Source: an uncultured Bacteroidota bacterium
GTDB taxonomy: Bacteria > Bacteroidota > Bacteroidia > Bacteroidales > P3
Direction of reading: 5' to 3'
DNA: 64,000 bases
Assembly: GCA_902774845.1 (NCBI GenBank)
Contig: CACYJU010000003.1
Span: 154,669-218,668 of the forward strand
Made by a program: the position numbers and the translations under genes. Below the pieces are notes generated by a model that had not been told where the DNA came from, ran no database searches, and was given only the letters and a program-made list of their open reading frames with translations. This document shows positions 52,025-59,861 of this stretch, piece by piece; positions within the stretch are counted from its first letter, which is position 1, and every line of letters begins with the position of its first letter.

Positions 52025-52032
52025 CAAAAGTA
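52025..52032 (-). promoter_or_regulatory. Promoter -7 element of the lipoprotein gene
   Basis: CAAAAGTA on plus reads TACTTTTG on minus (TAnnTTTG), 30 bases before the start at 51995. A TTG lies 22 bases upstream, slightly too far. Confidence 0.45.
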
Positions 52033-52066
52033 CGAAAAAAAAATTTTAATAAAACAAGTTTTTCTG

Positions 52067-52074
52067 TATTTTTG
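52067..52074 (+). promoter_or_regulatory. Promoter -7 element of the GH20 gene
   Basis: TATTTTTG overlaps the first open codon of the longer frame (52072). The true start is therefore the ATG at 52102. Confidence 0.5.
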
Positions 52075-52101
52075 CAAATGTTAAAAATTGGAAACATCAT
52101 C

Positions 52102-54780
52102 ATGAACCGCATTGCAATCCTCTTTCTACTGACATTCTGCGCCTCCGTCCACAGCCAGTCCCAACCTAACATCGGACTCATTCCCACCCCTCAAAAGGTG
52201 GTAATGAGTCAAGGCACATGCAATCCATCGAAAGCCAAGATTAGAGAAATCTCTGTGTCACAACTCCCCGTGGATGCGAACCCCGACCAAGCCTACCAGC
52301 TTAACATCGAACCAAAATCCATTACAATAAGGTATATTAGCGTCATGGGTCTCCAGAACGCCCACCTCACCCTTGAACAGCTTAAAAAAATCTACGGCAA
52401 TGCCCTCCCTTGCCTCACAATCATCGACTGGCCAGCCTTCAAGTGGCGCGGTTGGATGGACGACATAAGCCGCGGACCCGTACCGCATGCCGAATACCGC
52501 AAAATCCAATGGGCAACGCTCCACGCACTCAAATACAACTTCTGCAACTACTATACCGAACACACCCTCTACCAAGCCGAATACCCCGACCTGGCTCCCG
52601 AATATGCTGCAAAATGCAAGCCCCATCCCGACGAGTTTATAAACCTCCAACTTTTCGCCCATGCCGAGAAAACTCTCCGCATACCTTTCTACCAGTCCAT
52701 GATGGACTCCAAGGCCAACTTCAACCCCGACAACCCTGACACTTATTCCTTTCTCCGAAAACGTATAGCCGAAGCCATCCTACAAAACAGAAATTCATAT
52801 TATTTCATCATCAACTGCGACGAAACCGAACAACTCGGCTCGGGCCGTGCCAAGAGGCTGGTTGACGAGAAAGGTGCCGACCAAGTATATATCGACCACA
52901 TCAACCGCTGCTGCGAAATCATCAAAGAGGAGTCGCAACACCTACAAGATGAAAACACAATACCCAAAGCTCAACCCGTCATGTGGGGCGACATCGTAGC
53001 CAAAAACCCAGCCATGATGAAGCAACTGCCCGACAATATGACCTACATCATGTGGGCTTACGAACCCCTCGACTCATACGACCACCTGATAAAACCGTTC
53101 CGCGAGCAGGGCAACCCCTTCTGGGTAGCTCCCTCTCTCAGTCATCATGGCACCATGAGTCCTAACCCCTACCGCTACATGAAGAACATCGCCAACCTCG
53201 CCCGAGACGGCTTCCTCAACGGCGCCGAAGGTCTTATGAATACCTGCTGGGACGACAACGGCGAGGCACTGTTCGACAACTGCTGGCATGGACTCTTCTG
53301 GAGCGCCGAGATGGCATGGAACCCCATAAAGAGCAACGACCCCGAAGAGTTCCGCCGAAGAGAAGAACTGTTCAACCAAAACTACGAAAGATTGTTTTAT
53401 CGGTCGGACAAGTCTGACAAGTCCGACCACCAATCCCCCAACACACAAGCCCTCTACAAAGTGGGAGCACTGGAGTCCAACCCCGCTATCGGCGATTTCT
53501 ACACCTTCTCCTCTCTCTGGCAGCCACTGCTCAATATCAACCCCACCATTCTCGAACGCAAAGTCAACGACATACTCGACATCCTCTCCAACCTAAAACC
53601 GTACATCGACTCCGCCGCCAACCCTCATGTCCACTTTGCCTATATGCACATGCACACCAACGCTGACAAGCTCTCCCTCCAGAAAGCCATCGACCGTCAG
53701 CTGAAAAATAACGACCACGCTGGAGAATGCAAGTCTGCGGCGGAAGCCTTCTTCCAAGACCTGAAACAGCTCAAACGCGAATACCTGCGACTCTGGGATC
53801 AGGAGAACGGCGACTACGAGCGCTACATCGTCATGAACCGCTACGACGATCTCGCCCGTGAGGTACTCAACCTCGACCGACACGTCTTCATCGAAATAAA
53901 ACAAGACAATCAAGCACTCAAGCATTCAGGCAATCAGACACTCAAGCATTCAGGCAATCAGACAATCAAGCAATCAGGCAATCAGACAATCAAGCAATCA
54001 AGCAATCAAGCAATCAAGCAATCAAACAATCAAGCATTCCCCACCGTCTCCCTCCGCACCCTCTATGGTGGCAAGGATATCTACTACACCCTCGACGGCA
54101 GCGAGCCAACCCGCGCCTCGACTCTCTACACTAAACCATTCCCACTAGAGCACTCTGCCACCATACGCGCCATCGCCTATAACGAATACAGCGAAGGTGT
54201 CGAGACATCACAATACCTACTCTCCCACCTCGGCATGGGCAGCACCATCTCCCTCGCCACCAAATACGGCAGCGACTTCCGCCCCGTCTATTCCGGTGGC
54301 GGCGACAACGCCCTCATCGACGGGCAACTCGGCAGCAACACCTCCTACACCGACGGCGACTGGCAGGGCTACTGGGGCGACAGCATCGACGCCCGCATCG
54401 ACTTCGGCACCCCACGCGAGATACACAGCGTCTCCATGCGTTTCATCCAGAACACCTTCGACTGGGTTCTGGCGCCCAAACAGGTGCGCATTTACACCTC
54501 CTCAGACGGCAAAGAGTGGCAGCTGCTGACCGAAAAAGAGTTCGAAACAGACCCACGAGAGACCGGATTCCAACTGAAGCACTACTCCATCGAACTCCCT
54601 ACATCTAAAACAGTAAAGCAGTCAAGCAATCAAGCATCCAAGCAGTCAAGCAATCAAGCAATCAAGCAATCAACCCGCTTCCTCCGCATGGTCGTCCCCT
54701 CTGGTGGTCCACTCCCTGACTGGCACCCCGCTCCGGGTCAACCCTCCTGGCTCTTCTGCGACGAAATCATAGTGAAATAA
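52102..54780 (+). CDS. GH20 beta-N-acetylhexosaminidase with CHB_HEX and discoidin domains, containing repeat insertions
   Basis: 892 residues from the ATG at 52102, which begins a signal peptide (MNRIAILFLLTFCASVHSQ). N-terminal GH20b domain (IGLIPTPQKVVMSQG), then the catalytic barrel: FKWRGWMDDISRGP near 115 and the acid pair D240-E241 in INCDETEQLGSG. It removes terminal GlcNAc/GalNAc from glycans in the periplasm or at the surface. After residue 646 comes a CHB_HEX_C-like domain (IYYTLDGSEPTRAS), then an F5/8-type discoidin domain (ALIDGQLGSNTSYTDGDW, SVSMRFIQNTFDW). Residues 600-646 and 837-858 are runs of NQ(A/T)(I/L)K(Q/H)S encoded by the AATCAAGCA repeat found between genes elsewhere. 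The second run sits inside the discoidin domain before its last strand (TRFLRMVV). Confidence 0.85.
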   Translation: MNRIAILFLLTFCASVHSQSQPNIGLIPTPQKVVMSQGTCNPSKAKIREISVSQLPVDANPDQAYQLNIEPKSITIRYISVMGLQNAHLTLEQLKKIYGNALPCLTIIDWPAFKWRGWMDDISRGPVPHAEYRKIQWATLHALKYNFCNYYTEHTLYQAEYPDLAPEYAAKCKPHPDEFINLQLFAHAEKTLRIPFYQSMMDSKANFNPDNPDTYSFLRKRIAEAILQNRNSYYFIINCDETEQLGSGRAKRLVDEKGADQVYIDHINRCCEIIKEESQHLQDENTIPKAQPVMWGDIVAKNPAMMKQLPDNMTYIMWAYEPLDSYDHLIKPFREQGNPFWVAPSLSHHGTMSPNPYRYMKNIANLARDGFLNGAEGLMNTCWDDNGEALFDNCWHGLFWSAEMAWNPIKSNDPEEFRRREELFNQNYERLFYRSDKSDKSDHQSPNTQALYKVGALESNPAIGDFYTFSSLWQPLLNINPTILERKVNDILDILSNLKPYIDSAANPHVHFAYMHMHTNADKLSLQKAIDRQLKNNDHAGECKSAAEAFFQDLKQLKREYLRLWDQENGDYERYIVMNRYDDLAREVLNLDRHVFIEIKQDNQALKHSGNQTLKHSGNQTIKQSGNQTIKQSSNQAIKQSNNQAFPTVSLRTLYGGKDIYYTLDGSEPTRASTLYTKPFPLEHSATIRAIAYNEYSEGVETSQYLLSHLGMGSTISLATKYGSDFRPVYSGGGDNALIDGQLGSNTSYTDGDWQGYWGDSIDARIDFGTPREIHSVSMRFIQNTFDWVLAPKQVRIYTSSDGKEWQLLTEKEFETDPRETGFQLKHYSIELPTSKTVKQSSNQASKQSSNQAIKQSTRFLRMVVPSGGPLPDWHPAPGQPSWLFCDEIIVK
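53901..54038 (+). repeat. AATCAAGCA repeat inside the GH20 coding sequence, array 1
   Basis: About fourteen 9-10-bp units (CAATCAAGCA, CATTCAGGCA, CAATCAGACA) in a mostly 10-bp register, so each three units (30 bp) keep the frame. It encodes a Gln/Asn/Ser/Lys linker between the catalytic and CHB_HEX domains. Confidence 0.9.
54612..54673 (+). repeat. AATCAAGCA repeat inside the GH20 coding sequence, array 2
   Basis: Six units (AAGCAGTCAAGCAATCAAGC...). It encodes KQSSNQ-type repeats placed within the discoidin domain, in a loop before the final strand. Confidence 0.9.
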
Positions 54781-54783
54781 AAT

Positions 54784-54818
54784 AGAGAGGCGGCTGCTCA
54801 ACGCAGCCGCCTCTCTTT
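54784..54818. terminator. Bidirectional terminator after GH20
   Basis: AGAGAGGCGGCTGC (54784-54797) pairs with GCAGCCGCCTCTCT (54803-54816), 5-base loop, TTT after. Lies between convergent genes ending at 54780 and 54841. Confidence 0.9.
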
Positions 54819-54840
54819 ATACTAACTATAAACGTTTCGA

Positions 54841-56055
54841 TTAGTTCGGGAACTGATCTATCACCTGCTCGTTATAGCGGTTGTAGATATCACCGCTGGC
54901 GCAGTTGAGGAACGAATGACCGGTCGAGGTAACATGGAAGTCCGACGGGTTCTCTTCGTCGTAATAGATGCTCATGCCATAACTGCTGCTGTTTCGCACA
55001 GTCACATTGGTGAGGGTTATCCGGGCGTAGCCATCCAGGTACAATGCTGCACCATCCGACTCTTTGCCAGCTCCGTCAATGAAGCAATTGCTTATGCTGC
55101 TGCCATTTCGAGATGAGTTGAACTCAAGACCAATCCACTCGTCGTTACCGTTGCCCATGCTGCGGAGAATCACCGGATTGGTTGCCGTTCCCTGTATATT
55201 GAGTATAGATCCGTCACTTACGACAAAGTCCTGGTTGTAGGGGAATACCATCTCCACACCGGCTCCAAGTGTAAGCGAAGCATTTTCGTCGACCCCAATT
55301 CCGTCTGAGACATAGAACGGTATCGGCTGTGCATTGATTGTGTAGGAGGCTTCAGAAACCCAGTGATAGTACAGTTCTATCATGTTCTTTCCGTTGGCGG
55401 TGTAGGTGTTGCCCGAGCCAAGCTGCGGAGCGTCGGCGACCTCCATCGATATCGGATACTGGTTGACGTTCATGATAGTGTTGTTCTCAAATGCGGTAAG
55501 AGTCGCACTTCCGCTAACATTCACTCCATTGCCAAGCGAACCGTTGATGGTGCAGTGCTTCATCGAAAGCTTACCGTCAACAAATATTACGGCATCGTCG
55601 GCACCGCCGTTGTTGAACTGCACATATTCAAAGGCGTTGTCACTACGGTTAGATCTCACATTGATGAATTTCCACGAACCCTTGTTCTGGTTGTTGGTCG
55701 GCCCGGTCAGTATGATAGGCTTGTCGGCAGTTCCGACCATCCTGATTCCCTGGTCTTCTCCCACTATGATGGCGCTGCCCTCATTGGCGAACATGATTGT
55801 CACGCCTGGCTCCACAGTCAGCATTGCGTTACCTTCAAGATAGAGGTAGCCATCAATGATGTAGTCTACCGGAAGTCCCAGGTCACTGAGAGTTCTGTTG
55901 TCGTTAATGGTGCCGCTCAACGAGGTGGCGTCGGTGATATCATTTCCACCATTTCCGCCGTTACCGCCGTTATCATCAGGATCTTTTTCACAAGATGTAA
56001 GCATCATGCCGCCCACCAGGCAGGCTAATGCCAATAATCTGAAAGTGTTCTTCAT
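54841..56055 (-). CDS. Lipoprotein with right-handed beta-helix
   Basis: 404 residues. SPII signal peptide with lipobox LTSC, then an Asp/Gly/Asn-rich linker (DDNGGNGGNGGND). The rest has the repeated turn pattern of a parallel beta-helix: YLEGNAMLTVEPGVTIMF, GSAIIVGEDQGIRMVGTADKPIILTG, AFEYVQFNNGGADDAVI, GKLSMKHCTINGSLGNGVNV, GLEFNSSRNGSSISNC, ALYLDGYARITLTNVTVRNS. Such proteins are usually surface adhesins or polysaccharide-binding factors. No lyase active-site set was recognised. Single gene between a terminator and the radical-SAM gene. Confidence 0.78.
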   Translation of the reverse strand: MKNTFRLLALACLVGGMMLTSCEKDPDDNGGNGGNGGNDITDATSLSGTINDNRTLSDLGLPVDYIIDGYLYLEGNAMLTVEPGVTIMFANEGSAIIVGEDQGIRMVGTADKPIILTGPTNNQNKGSWKFINVRSNRSDNAFEYVQFNNGGADDAVIFVDGKLSMKHCTINGSLGNGVNVSGSATLTAFENNTIMNVNQYPISMEVADAPQLGSGNTYTANGKNMIELYYHWVSEASYTINAQPIPFYVSDGIGVDENASLTLGAGVEMVFPYNQDFVVSDGSILNIQGTATNPVILRSMGNGNDEWIGLEFNSSRNGSSISNCFIDGAGKESDGAALYLDGYARITLTNVTVRNSSSYGMSIYYDEENPSDFHVTSTGHSFLNCASGDIYNRYNEQVIDQFPN

Positions 56056-56153
56056 ATTTTTTATTTTTATGTTAATGAATTAGTTTTTTCCTAAATGCAA
56101 CTTAATATATTAGTACTCATATATGCTCGTTTATTGCACTCCCCAATATTGAA

Positions 56154-57248
56154 CTACTCGAACCCCAACCTTCGGTAATGGCAGAACAGCAGCTCTTCGT
56201 TCTCGTCGTAGAGGTGCATGCCCGACCCCTCGCAATAGCGCCACACGGCGCAGTCTTTGCACTGTCCCTTCTTCATCCAGCTCCGGTCGCGGTATTTCCC
56301 AAAGCGCTCCTGCCACACATCCCACAGGTTGTCCTCGTATATGTTCCCCTGCGTGAAATTCGACCTGATGCTGGTGCACCCCGATATCGAGCCGTCCACC
56401 AGCACACTCGCCACATCCACCCCTGCCCTGCAGGTGAAGAAATTGTCCCTCACCCTCTGCTCGTAAGGCCCCAGGAACCCTTCGCAGGCATAGTTCACCT
56501 CTATCCTCCCCTCCTTGCGCGTGCGCTCTATGAAGTCGAGTGTACCCCTGAACGCCTCGTCGCCCAGCTGCAGTTCCGGGTCGTTGGCGGCACGCCCCAT
56601 CGGGAAGATGGTGAACACCCTCCATCGCGGCACACCAAGGCCTACAAGGTACTCCTTGAACTCCTCCAGGTGCCGATAGCTGCGAGGGTTGACGCATGTC
56701 ACGATGTCCCACAGGAGGTCTTTCTCCCTCACCAGGAGCTTCACCGCCGCCTCCGCCCGCTCAAAGCTGTGGTCGTGCTGACGTATCCAGTTATGCTCTG
56801 CCTCAAAGCCGTCGAGGCTTATAGTTATCGAGTGCATACCCGCAGCCATAAGGCTTTCCAGCCGCTGTGGCGTGAGCAGGTATCCGTTGCTTACCAAGCC
56901 CCACGGGAACTCCCTGCGGTACAGTTCCAGCCCCACCTCCTCGATATCGGGTCGCATCAGCGCCTCGCCACCTGTGAAGATGATGAAAGTGTGGTGTGGG
57001 TCCACATGTGGCATGATGTCGTCCACCGCCTTCAGGAAGTCGGCAGCCGGCATGTCGGGTTTCAGCGAATCCTGCTTGCAGTCACTGCCACAGTGACGGC
57101 AGTGCATATTGCAACGAAGCGTACACTCCCAAAAGAGCGTACGCAACTGGTGTATCTGTGCGTTGTTGTGCCGCACCCTTCGGTGCAGCTCCAACCCTAA
57201 CCGCTGTTTAAACGAAAGTCCGTCCACCATCAAAGACTCGAATAACAA
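56154..57248 (-). CDS. Radical SAM enzyme of the rSAM/lipoprotein system (SPASM type)
   Basis: 364 residues, cytoplasmic. The 4Fe-4S/SAM motif C46-x3-C50-x2-C53 lies in ECTLRCNMHCRHC, with an extra C42; FTGGEALMRPDI follows. The C-terminal SPASM-like region supplies cysteines for further clusters (FFTCRAGVDVASV, SGCTS, CKDCAVWRYC, LLFCHYR). This pattern and the adjacent lipoprotein match the Bacteroidetes 'rSAM/lipoprotein system' (TIGRFAM model TIGR04133, recalled), whose chemistry is not known. The lipoprotein gene ends 32 bases upstream on the same strand, so the pair is an operon. The most natural inference is that the enzyme modifies the lipoprotein precursor, but a small-molecule product cannot be excluded. 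Confidence 0.85.
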   Translation of the reverse strand: MLFESLMVDGLSFKQRLGLELHRRVRHNNAQIHQLRTLFWECTLRCNMHCRHCGSDCKQDSLKPDMPAADFLKAVDDIMPHVDPHHTFIIFTGGEALMRPDIEEVGLELYRREFPWGLVSNGYLLTPQRLESLMAAGMHSITISLDGFEAEHNWIRQHDHSFERAEAAVKLLVREKDLLWDIVTCVNPRSYRHLEEFKEYLVGLGVPRWRVFTIFPMGRAANDPELQLGDEAFRGTLDFIERTRKEGRIEVNYACEGFLGPYEQRVRDNFFTCRAGVDVASVLVDGSISGCTSIRSNFTQGNIYEDNLWDVWQERFGKYRDRSWMKKGQCKDCAVWRYCEGSGMHLYDENEELLFCHYRRLGFE

Positions 57249-57280
57249 GTCACATTTGTCAATTCACTATTCACACGGAC

Positions 57281-57868
57281 TTATCTCACCGGCTTCAGCT
57301 TGATGGTCACACCCTCTTTCTCAGCCAAGCCTTTGTTCCAGCCTTTGCTTTCGGCTTTTATCTCGTCGCGGGTGAACTCAAGGTTGATGACATCGTTCTG
57401 GTAGTTCCCGTTCGACGGACCGTCCACATCCCTCACGAACACTCTCATGTACTCGCTGGGGAAGTCTTTAGCCCTGATGTCGAATGTGCCGTCGTTCTTC
57501 GTGGTGTCGGCATATATCTTCAGGTATTCCTCTATCTCCGGATCGTCCTCACCTGGATTGTTCGGAGTGTTGCCTATGTTGCGGTTGAGCATCACCACCT
57601 GGATTCCCTTCACAGGCTTACCCTGGTGGTTCACCACCTGACCTTTCACATGATAGCTCATCGTCGGCACACCGTACATCAGAGCCACCTGTCCGCGGTC
57701 TTCCTCTATAGGTCTCTTCTTCATCTCAGTCACCACCGGCTCGTCTCCGTTGGTTTCCGATGGCTGACTGCTGGCAGCCTGGTTGGTCGACTTGCAGCCG
57801 GCGACTCCGAGGAGTCCCATCAGCGACATAAGCAGCCAGTTCTTTAGTTTAAGATACTTGATTTTCAT
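57281..57868 (-). CDS. Radical-SAM-associated lipoprotein
   Basis: 195 residues. SPII signal peptide with lipobox GVAGC, then a Ser/Gln/Glu linker. VALMYGVPTMSYHVKGQVV begins a transthyretin/carboxypeptidase-regulatory-like domain (GKPVKGIQVVML, ADTTKNDGTFDIRA, MRVFVRDVDG). The MYGVP segment and the domain match the lipoprotein partner family of the rSAM/lipoprotein system (TIGR04134, recalled). The mature part contains no Cys other than the lipobox. It is the first gene of the pair. Its spacer with the enzyme gene holds GTGAATAGTGAATTG repeats, like those at 60964-61010. Confidence 0.82.
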   Translation of the reverse strand: MKIKYLKLKNWLLMSLMGLLGVAGCKSTNQAASSQPSETNGDEPVVTEMKKRPIEEDRGQVALMYGVPTMSYHVKGQVVNHQGKPVKGIQVVMLNRNIGNTPNNPGEDDPEIEEYLKIYADTTKNDGTFDIRAKDFPSEYMRVFVRDVDGPSNGNYQNDVINLEFTRDEIKAESKGWNKGLAEKEGVTIKLKPVR

Positions 57869-57916
57869 ATTATGAATCGATTCGTGCTATAAATAACACA
57901 AAAAAAAGATTTTTAG

Positions 57917-57924
57917 TATTTTTG
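57917..57924 (+). promoter_or_regulatory. Promoter -7 element of the DAHP synthase gene
   Basis: TATTTTTG, 146 bases before the ATG at 58070. The transcript would start near 57930, ahead of the structured leader. No clear -33. Confidence 0.45.
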
Positions 57925-57950
57925 CACTGAAAAAACTAAGCACTAACACA

Positions 57951-58011
57951 ATTGTCTCACAAGTGCGAGAGTAGTGAGAATCCATTCTCACTGCCGAGCC
58001 GCAGAGACAAT
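57951..58011 (+). promoter_or_regulatory. Long leader hairpin upstream of DAHP synthase
   Basis: ATTGTCTC (57951-57958) pairs with GAGACAAT (58004-58011); TGCG (57964) with CGCA (58000); AGTGAGAAT (57973-57981) with ATTCTCACT (57984-57992) over a 2-base loop. All pairs are perfect. It is followed by CTCC GAAA GGAG. Possible regulatory RNA, or a dispersed repeat, since GACTCCGAAGGAGGCA occurs again at 63839. Confidence 0.5.
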
Positions 58012-58042
58012 GACTCCGAAAGGAGGCACTAACACAATAACA

Positions 58043-58060
58043 CATTCAAGCATTCAAGCA
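58043..58060. repeat. CATTCAAG repeats before the DAHP synthase start
   Basis: CATTCAAGCATTCAAGCA, the 9-bp form of the AATCAAGCA family, nine bases before the ATG at 58070. Confidence 0.6.
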
Positions 58061-58069
58061 CTAACAACC

Positions 58070-59107
58070 ATGCACTCCCCATTAATCATCGCCGGACCCT
58101 GTAGCCTCGAAAGCCAAGATCAGCTCTCCGTCACCGTCGACGCACTCTCCCGACTGCCACAAGTCTCCATGATCCGGCTCGGCATCTGGAAACCGCGCAC
58201 CATGCCTGGCGGATTCGAAGGCATCGGCGACGAAGGTCTCCCTTGGGTCAAGACTATAAAGCAACAACACCCCGACCTGAAATTCTGCTGCGAGGTAGCC
58301 AACGCCCACCATGTCGAGCAAGCCCTTCTTTCCGGCATCGACGCCCTCTGGATTGGTGCCCGCACCACCGGCAGTCCCTTCGCCGTACAGGAGGTCACCG
58401 AAGCTCTGCGTGGGTCCACCATCGCCGTTATGGTGAAGAACGCACCCGTACCCGACCTGCATCTCTGGGTCGGCGCCATCGAACGCTGCCGTCAGGTAGG
58501 ACTGTCCAATATCGCTGCCATCCACCGTGGATTCGACATCTACAACAACCTCGGCTACCGCAACAACCCCCTCTGGGAAATTCCCATGGAGCTCCACCGC
58601 CTCATGCCCGACCTCCCGCTCATCTGCGACCCCAGCCACATCTGTGGTCGTCGTGAGTGGATCGCGCGTGTCGCCCAGACTGCCCTCGACCTCCATTTCG
58701 ACGGCCTCATGATAGAGGTCCATCCCACACCCGACGATGCCCTCACCGACGCCCGTCAGCAGCTCTCCCCCAAAGGACTGCAGTCACTGCTCGAAAACCT
58801 CGTCATCCGCACCACCGACGAAAACCGAGCCGAGATCGAACTCCAGCAGCAGCGTCGCACCATCGACACCATCGACAACCAACTGCTGTCGCTCCTCAGC
58901 GAGCGCCAGAAGGCGTCACTCGAGATAGCCAAAATAAAGAAAGAGGCGAACATGACCGTCTTCCAGCCTCGCCGCTGGAACGAACTGCTCGCCGACCACC
59001 TGCGTCAAGCCGAAACACTCGGACTCGACCCCGCCTACATAAAAGAACTCTTCGAGAAGATACACTCCGAAAGCGTACGTCGTCAGGAAGAAGAGCTGGT
59101 CAAGTAG
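58070..59107 (+). CDS. aroF-like: DAHP synthase (KDO8PS-type) fused to chorismate mutase
   Basis: 345 residues from the ATG at 58070 (MHSPLIIAGPCSLES); the longer frame lies in the structured leader. Residues 1-250: KDO8P-synthase-type DAHP synthase (RLGIWKPRTMPGGFEG, WIGARTTGSPFAV, IHRGFDIYNN, CDPSHICGRR), first step of aromatic amino acid synthesis. Residues 255-345: AroQ-type chorismate mutase (RRTIDTIDNQLLSLLSERQKASLEIAKIKK), which makes prephenate. This fusion is common in Bacteroidetes and may let the mutase domain sense the pathway. The leader with a long hairpin could mediate control. Convergent with rpmA. Confidence 0.93.
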   Translation: MHSPLIIAGPCSLESQDQLSVTVDALSRLPQVSMIRLGIWKPRTMPGGFEGIGDEGLPWVKTIKQQHPDLKFCCEVANAHHVEQALLSGIDALWIGARTTGSPFAVQEVTEALRGSTIAVMVKNAPVPDLHLWVGAIERCRQVGLSNIAAIHRGFDIYNNLGYRNNPLWEIPMELHRLMPDLPLICDPSHICGRREWIARVAQTALDLHFDGLMIEVHPTPDDALTDARQQLSPKGLQSLLENLVIRTTDENRAEIELQQQRRTIDTIDNQLLSLLSERQKASLEIAKIKKEANMTVFQPRRWNELLADHLRQAETLGLDPAYIKELFEKIHSESVRRQEEELVK

Positions 59108-59116
59108 TAAAAAAAA

Positions 59117-59141
59117 CAGACCCCCGACACGCGGGGATCTG
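59117..59141. terminator. Terminator between the DAHP synthase gene and rpmA
   Basis: CAGACCCCCG (59117-59126) pairs with CGGGGATCTG (59132-59141) with one mismatch. On the minus strand a run of seven T follows, so it mainly serves rplU-rpmA. Confidence 0.7.
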
Positions 59142-59175
59142 AAAAACCAATTTATGAAAAACCATTATCCTTTTC

Positions 59176-59436
59176 CTATTCAGCAGCCGGCACAACCGAG
59201 ACGAAGGAGCGATCCTCACGTCCACGTTTGAACTGGACAGTGCCGTCACAGAGTGCGTAGAGGGTGTGATCTTTACCCATGCCTACGTTCTGACCGGGAT
59301 TGTGGACAGTGCCACGCTGACGAACGATGATGTTGCCGGCGATGCATTTCTGACCACCAAATATTTTAACGCCTAAGCGTTTGCTTTCGGATTCACGACC
59401 GTTACTGGAACTACCGACACCTTTTTTATGAGCCAT
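59176..59436 (-). CDS. rpmA: Ribosomal protein L27
   Basis: 86 residues of the large ribosomal subunit, at the peptidyl transferase site. [24 protein letters not shown] is the usual N-terminus, with no Firmicutes-type cleaved extension. [23 protein letters not shown] is the family core. 28 bases after rplU on the same strand, the universal rplU-rpmA order. Confidence 0.97.
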   Translation of the reverse strand: MAHKKGVGSSSNGRESESKRLGVKIFGGQKCIAGNIIVRQRGTVHNPGQNVGMGKDHTLYALCDGTVQFKRGREDRSFVSVVPAAE

Positions 59437-59464
59437 AACAAAATGTTTTTAATCGGTTGATAAC

Positions 59465-59773
59465 TTAGTTAATGCTGTTGATTTGGATTTGGGTCAGATA
59501 GTCGCGGTGACCGTTCATCTTCTGATAGCCTTTACGACGTATTTTCTTAAACACCAAAACCTTCTTGCCTTTGAGGTGTTTCACCACGGTGGCTTTCACG
59601 TTTGCACCGGCGATATAGGGTTTTCCAACCTCTACAGCACCGTCATTGTCCTTGAGCATCACGGTGTCAAAAGACACTTCGCTTCCCTCTTCGTTCTGAA
59701 GGCGGTTCACGAAGATCTTCTGATCTTGAGCGACCTTGAATTGCTTTCCTGCGATTTCTACGATTGCGTACAT
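59465..59773 (-). CDS. rplU: Ribosomal protein L21
   Basis: 102 residues of the large ribosomal subunit. MYAIVEIAGKQFKV at the N-terminus and KIRRKGYQKMNGHRDYLTQIQI at the C-terminus are diagnostic; length is normal. First gene of rplU-rpmA, with a promoter at 59817-59847. Confidence 0.97.
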   Translation of the reverse strand: MYAIVEIAGKQFKVAQDQKIFVNRLQNEEGSEVSFDTVMLKDNDGAVEVGKPYIAGANVKATVVKHLKGKKVLVFKKIRRKGYQKMNGHRDYLTQIQINSIN

Positions 59774-59816
59774 TTTAAATTATTATTTGATGTTATTTTT
59801 TCCACAAAACGGAGTG

Positions 59817-59847
59817 CAAAAGTACAAACTTTTTTCAACACGACCAA
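59817..59847 (-). promoter_or_regulatory. Promoter of rplU-rpmA
   Basis: On the minus strand: TTG (59847-59845), 20 bases, TACTTTTG (59824-59817), 44 bases before the rplU start. Confidence 0.65.
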
Positions 59848-59861
59848 ACTTTTTTTGCATC

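Noticed and set aside
57930..58069. T-box riboswitch or leader-peptide attenuator before DAHP synthase
   Set aside because: No T-box words, no aromatic codon cluster in a short frame and no terminator/antiterminator pair; only a hairpin can be supported.
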